NCBI RefSeq assembly: GCF_002242805.1
Contig: NZ_MCGQ01000038.1
Location: forward strand, 124,001-188,000
Length of the DNA stretch: 64,000 bases
From: Streptomyces diastatochromogenes
GTDB lineage: Bacteria; Actinomycetota; Actinomycetes; Streptomycetales; Streptomycetaceae
Direction: 5' to 3'
How positions within the stretch are numbered: position 1 is the stretch's first letter; every line of letters begins with the position of its first letter. Position numbers and translations under genes: made by a program. Positions 63,668-64,000 of the stretch are shown piece after piece. The notes under the pieces are model-generated. The model was given only the letters and a program-made list of their open reading frames with translations. It had not been told where the DNA came from and ran no database searches.

Positions 63668-64000
63668 ATGACTCAGGACCCGACGCAGGACGCCCTGCTC
63701 AAGCTGCTCTCCGACACGCGAGGCGGGGTGCTGGTCACCCTCAAGAGCGACGGCCGCCCCCAGCTGTCCAACGTCAGCCACGCCTACTACCCCGACGAGC
63801 GGGTCATCCGGATCTCGGTCACCGACGGCCGCGCCAAGACCCGCAACCTCCGTCGCGACCCCCGTGCCTCCTACCACGTCACCAGCCAGGACCGCTGGGC
63901 GTACACGGTCGCCGAGGGCGCGGCCGAGCTGTCGCCGGTCGCCGAGGACCCGCACGACGAGACCGTCGAGGAGCTGATCCGGATCTACCGGGACGTCCTC
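63668..64000 (+). CDS. PPOX-class F420-dependent oxidoreductase, partial
   Basis: The first 111 residues of a flavin/F420-type split-barrel protein, cut by the right edge. The family features VTLKSDGRPQLSNVSHAYY, RISVTDGRAKTRNLRRDPR and WAYTVAEGAAELSPV are present. Members reduce a small substrate with F420H2 or bind flavin or heme. It is divergent from the TetR gene and may share its operator region. Confidence 0.9.
   Translation, partial: MTQDPTQDALLKLLSDTRGGVLVTLKSDGRPQLSNVSHAYYPDERVIRISVTDGRAKTRNLRRDPRASYHVTSQDRWAYTVAEGAAELSPVAEDPHDETVEELIRIYRDVL

Overview
The window is chromosomal DNA of a high-GC actinomycete, almost certainly a Streptomyces. The evidence is the strongly GC-biased third codon positions, frequent GTG starts, ATGA/GTGA-type start/stop overlaps, OFA transporters, two SpoIIE-type PAS/GAF phosphatases, and a secreted GH16 with two discoidin-like domains. 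From memory only, several genes look like orthologues of the S. coelicolor SCO658x region (second sucCD pair, second EF-G) and of SCO6650-SCO6655.

Region 1 (1-20.5 kb) is an oxalate/formate catabolic island. A minus-strand operon encodes a ketopantoate-reductase-like protein, a molybdopterin formate dehydrogenase catalytic subunit without its N-terminal Fe-S domain, a fused NuoE-NuoF diaphorase, and the start of a NuoG-type ferredoxin subunit. Next come an OFA (oxalate/formate) transporter with a 43-residue overlapping companion, a KASIII-like enzyme and a GntR/FCD regulator. A long minus-strand operon follows: TPP enzyme (probable oxalyl-CoA decarboxylase), formyl-CoA:oxalate CoA-transferase, NDP-forming acyl-CoA synthetase and two tandem OFA transporters. 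Divergent from it is a second sucCD-like pair and an aldehyde dehydrogenase. Together they give oxalate uptake, activation to oxalyl-CoA, decarboxylation to formyl-CoA and oxidation of formate to CO2 with NADH formation. A shared sequence motif in three intergenic regions suggests one regulon under the GntR protein.

Region 2 (20.6-33.1 kb) lies beyond a tRNA-Leu(GAG) gene and looks accessory. It holds a cupin/SDR pair with relaxed codon use, two tandem PAS-GAF-PP2C-ATPase proteins (the first with eroded phosphatase metal ligands), and a trypco2 plus trypsin-NTPase-TPR pair of the bacterial conflict/immunity type.

Region 3 (33.5-44.0 kb) has an EF-G paralogue, a 37-bp tandem repeat that runs into the 3' end of a ROK regulator, and a beta-glucan utilisation cluster (ROK regulator, sugar ABC importer, GH1, secreted GH16). 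Region 4 (44.0-46.7 kb) carries a GmrSD-like DUF262/HNH protein, an N-truncated GNAT and a small membrane protein.

Region 5 (46.7-54.1 kb) is a pterin/pyrimidine-type cluster: CDP-alcohol phosphotransferase, MDR dehydrogenase, PTPS homologue without zinc and catalytic residues, glycosyltransferase, methyltransferase, LPG-synthase-like membrane protein, creatininase-family hydrolase, and a GTP cyclohydrolase II with Met at the Tyr105-equivalent position. Region 6 (54.1-58.5 kb) is a tightly overlapping operon of four amino-acid oxidoreductases (OCD/ketimine reductase family, FAD oxidoreductase, two saccharopine-dehydrogenase-like enzymes). The rest (58.4-64 kb) holds a GyrB-like ATPase fragment protein, a membrane protein, a DJ-1/PfpI protein, a serine hydrolase, an MFS exporter with its TetR regulator and double operator, and the start of a PPOX/F420-type oxidoreductase. 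No rRNA, CRISPR array or insertion sequence was seen.
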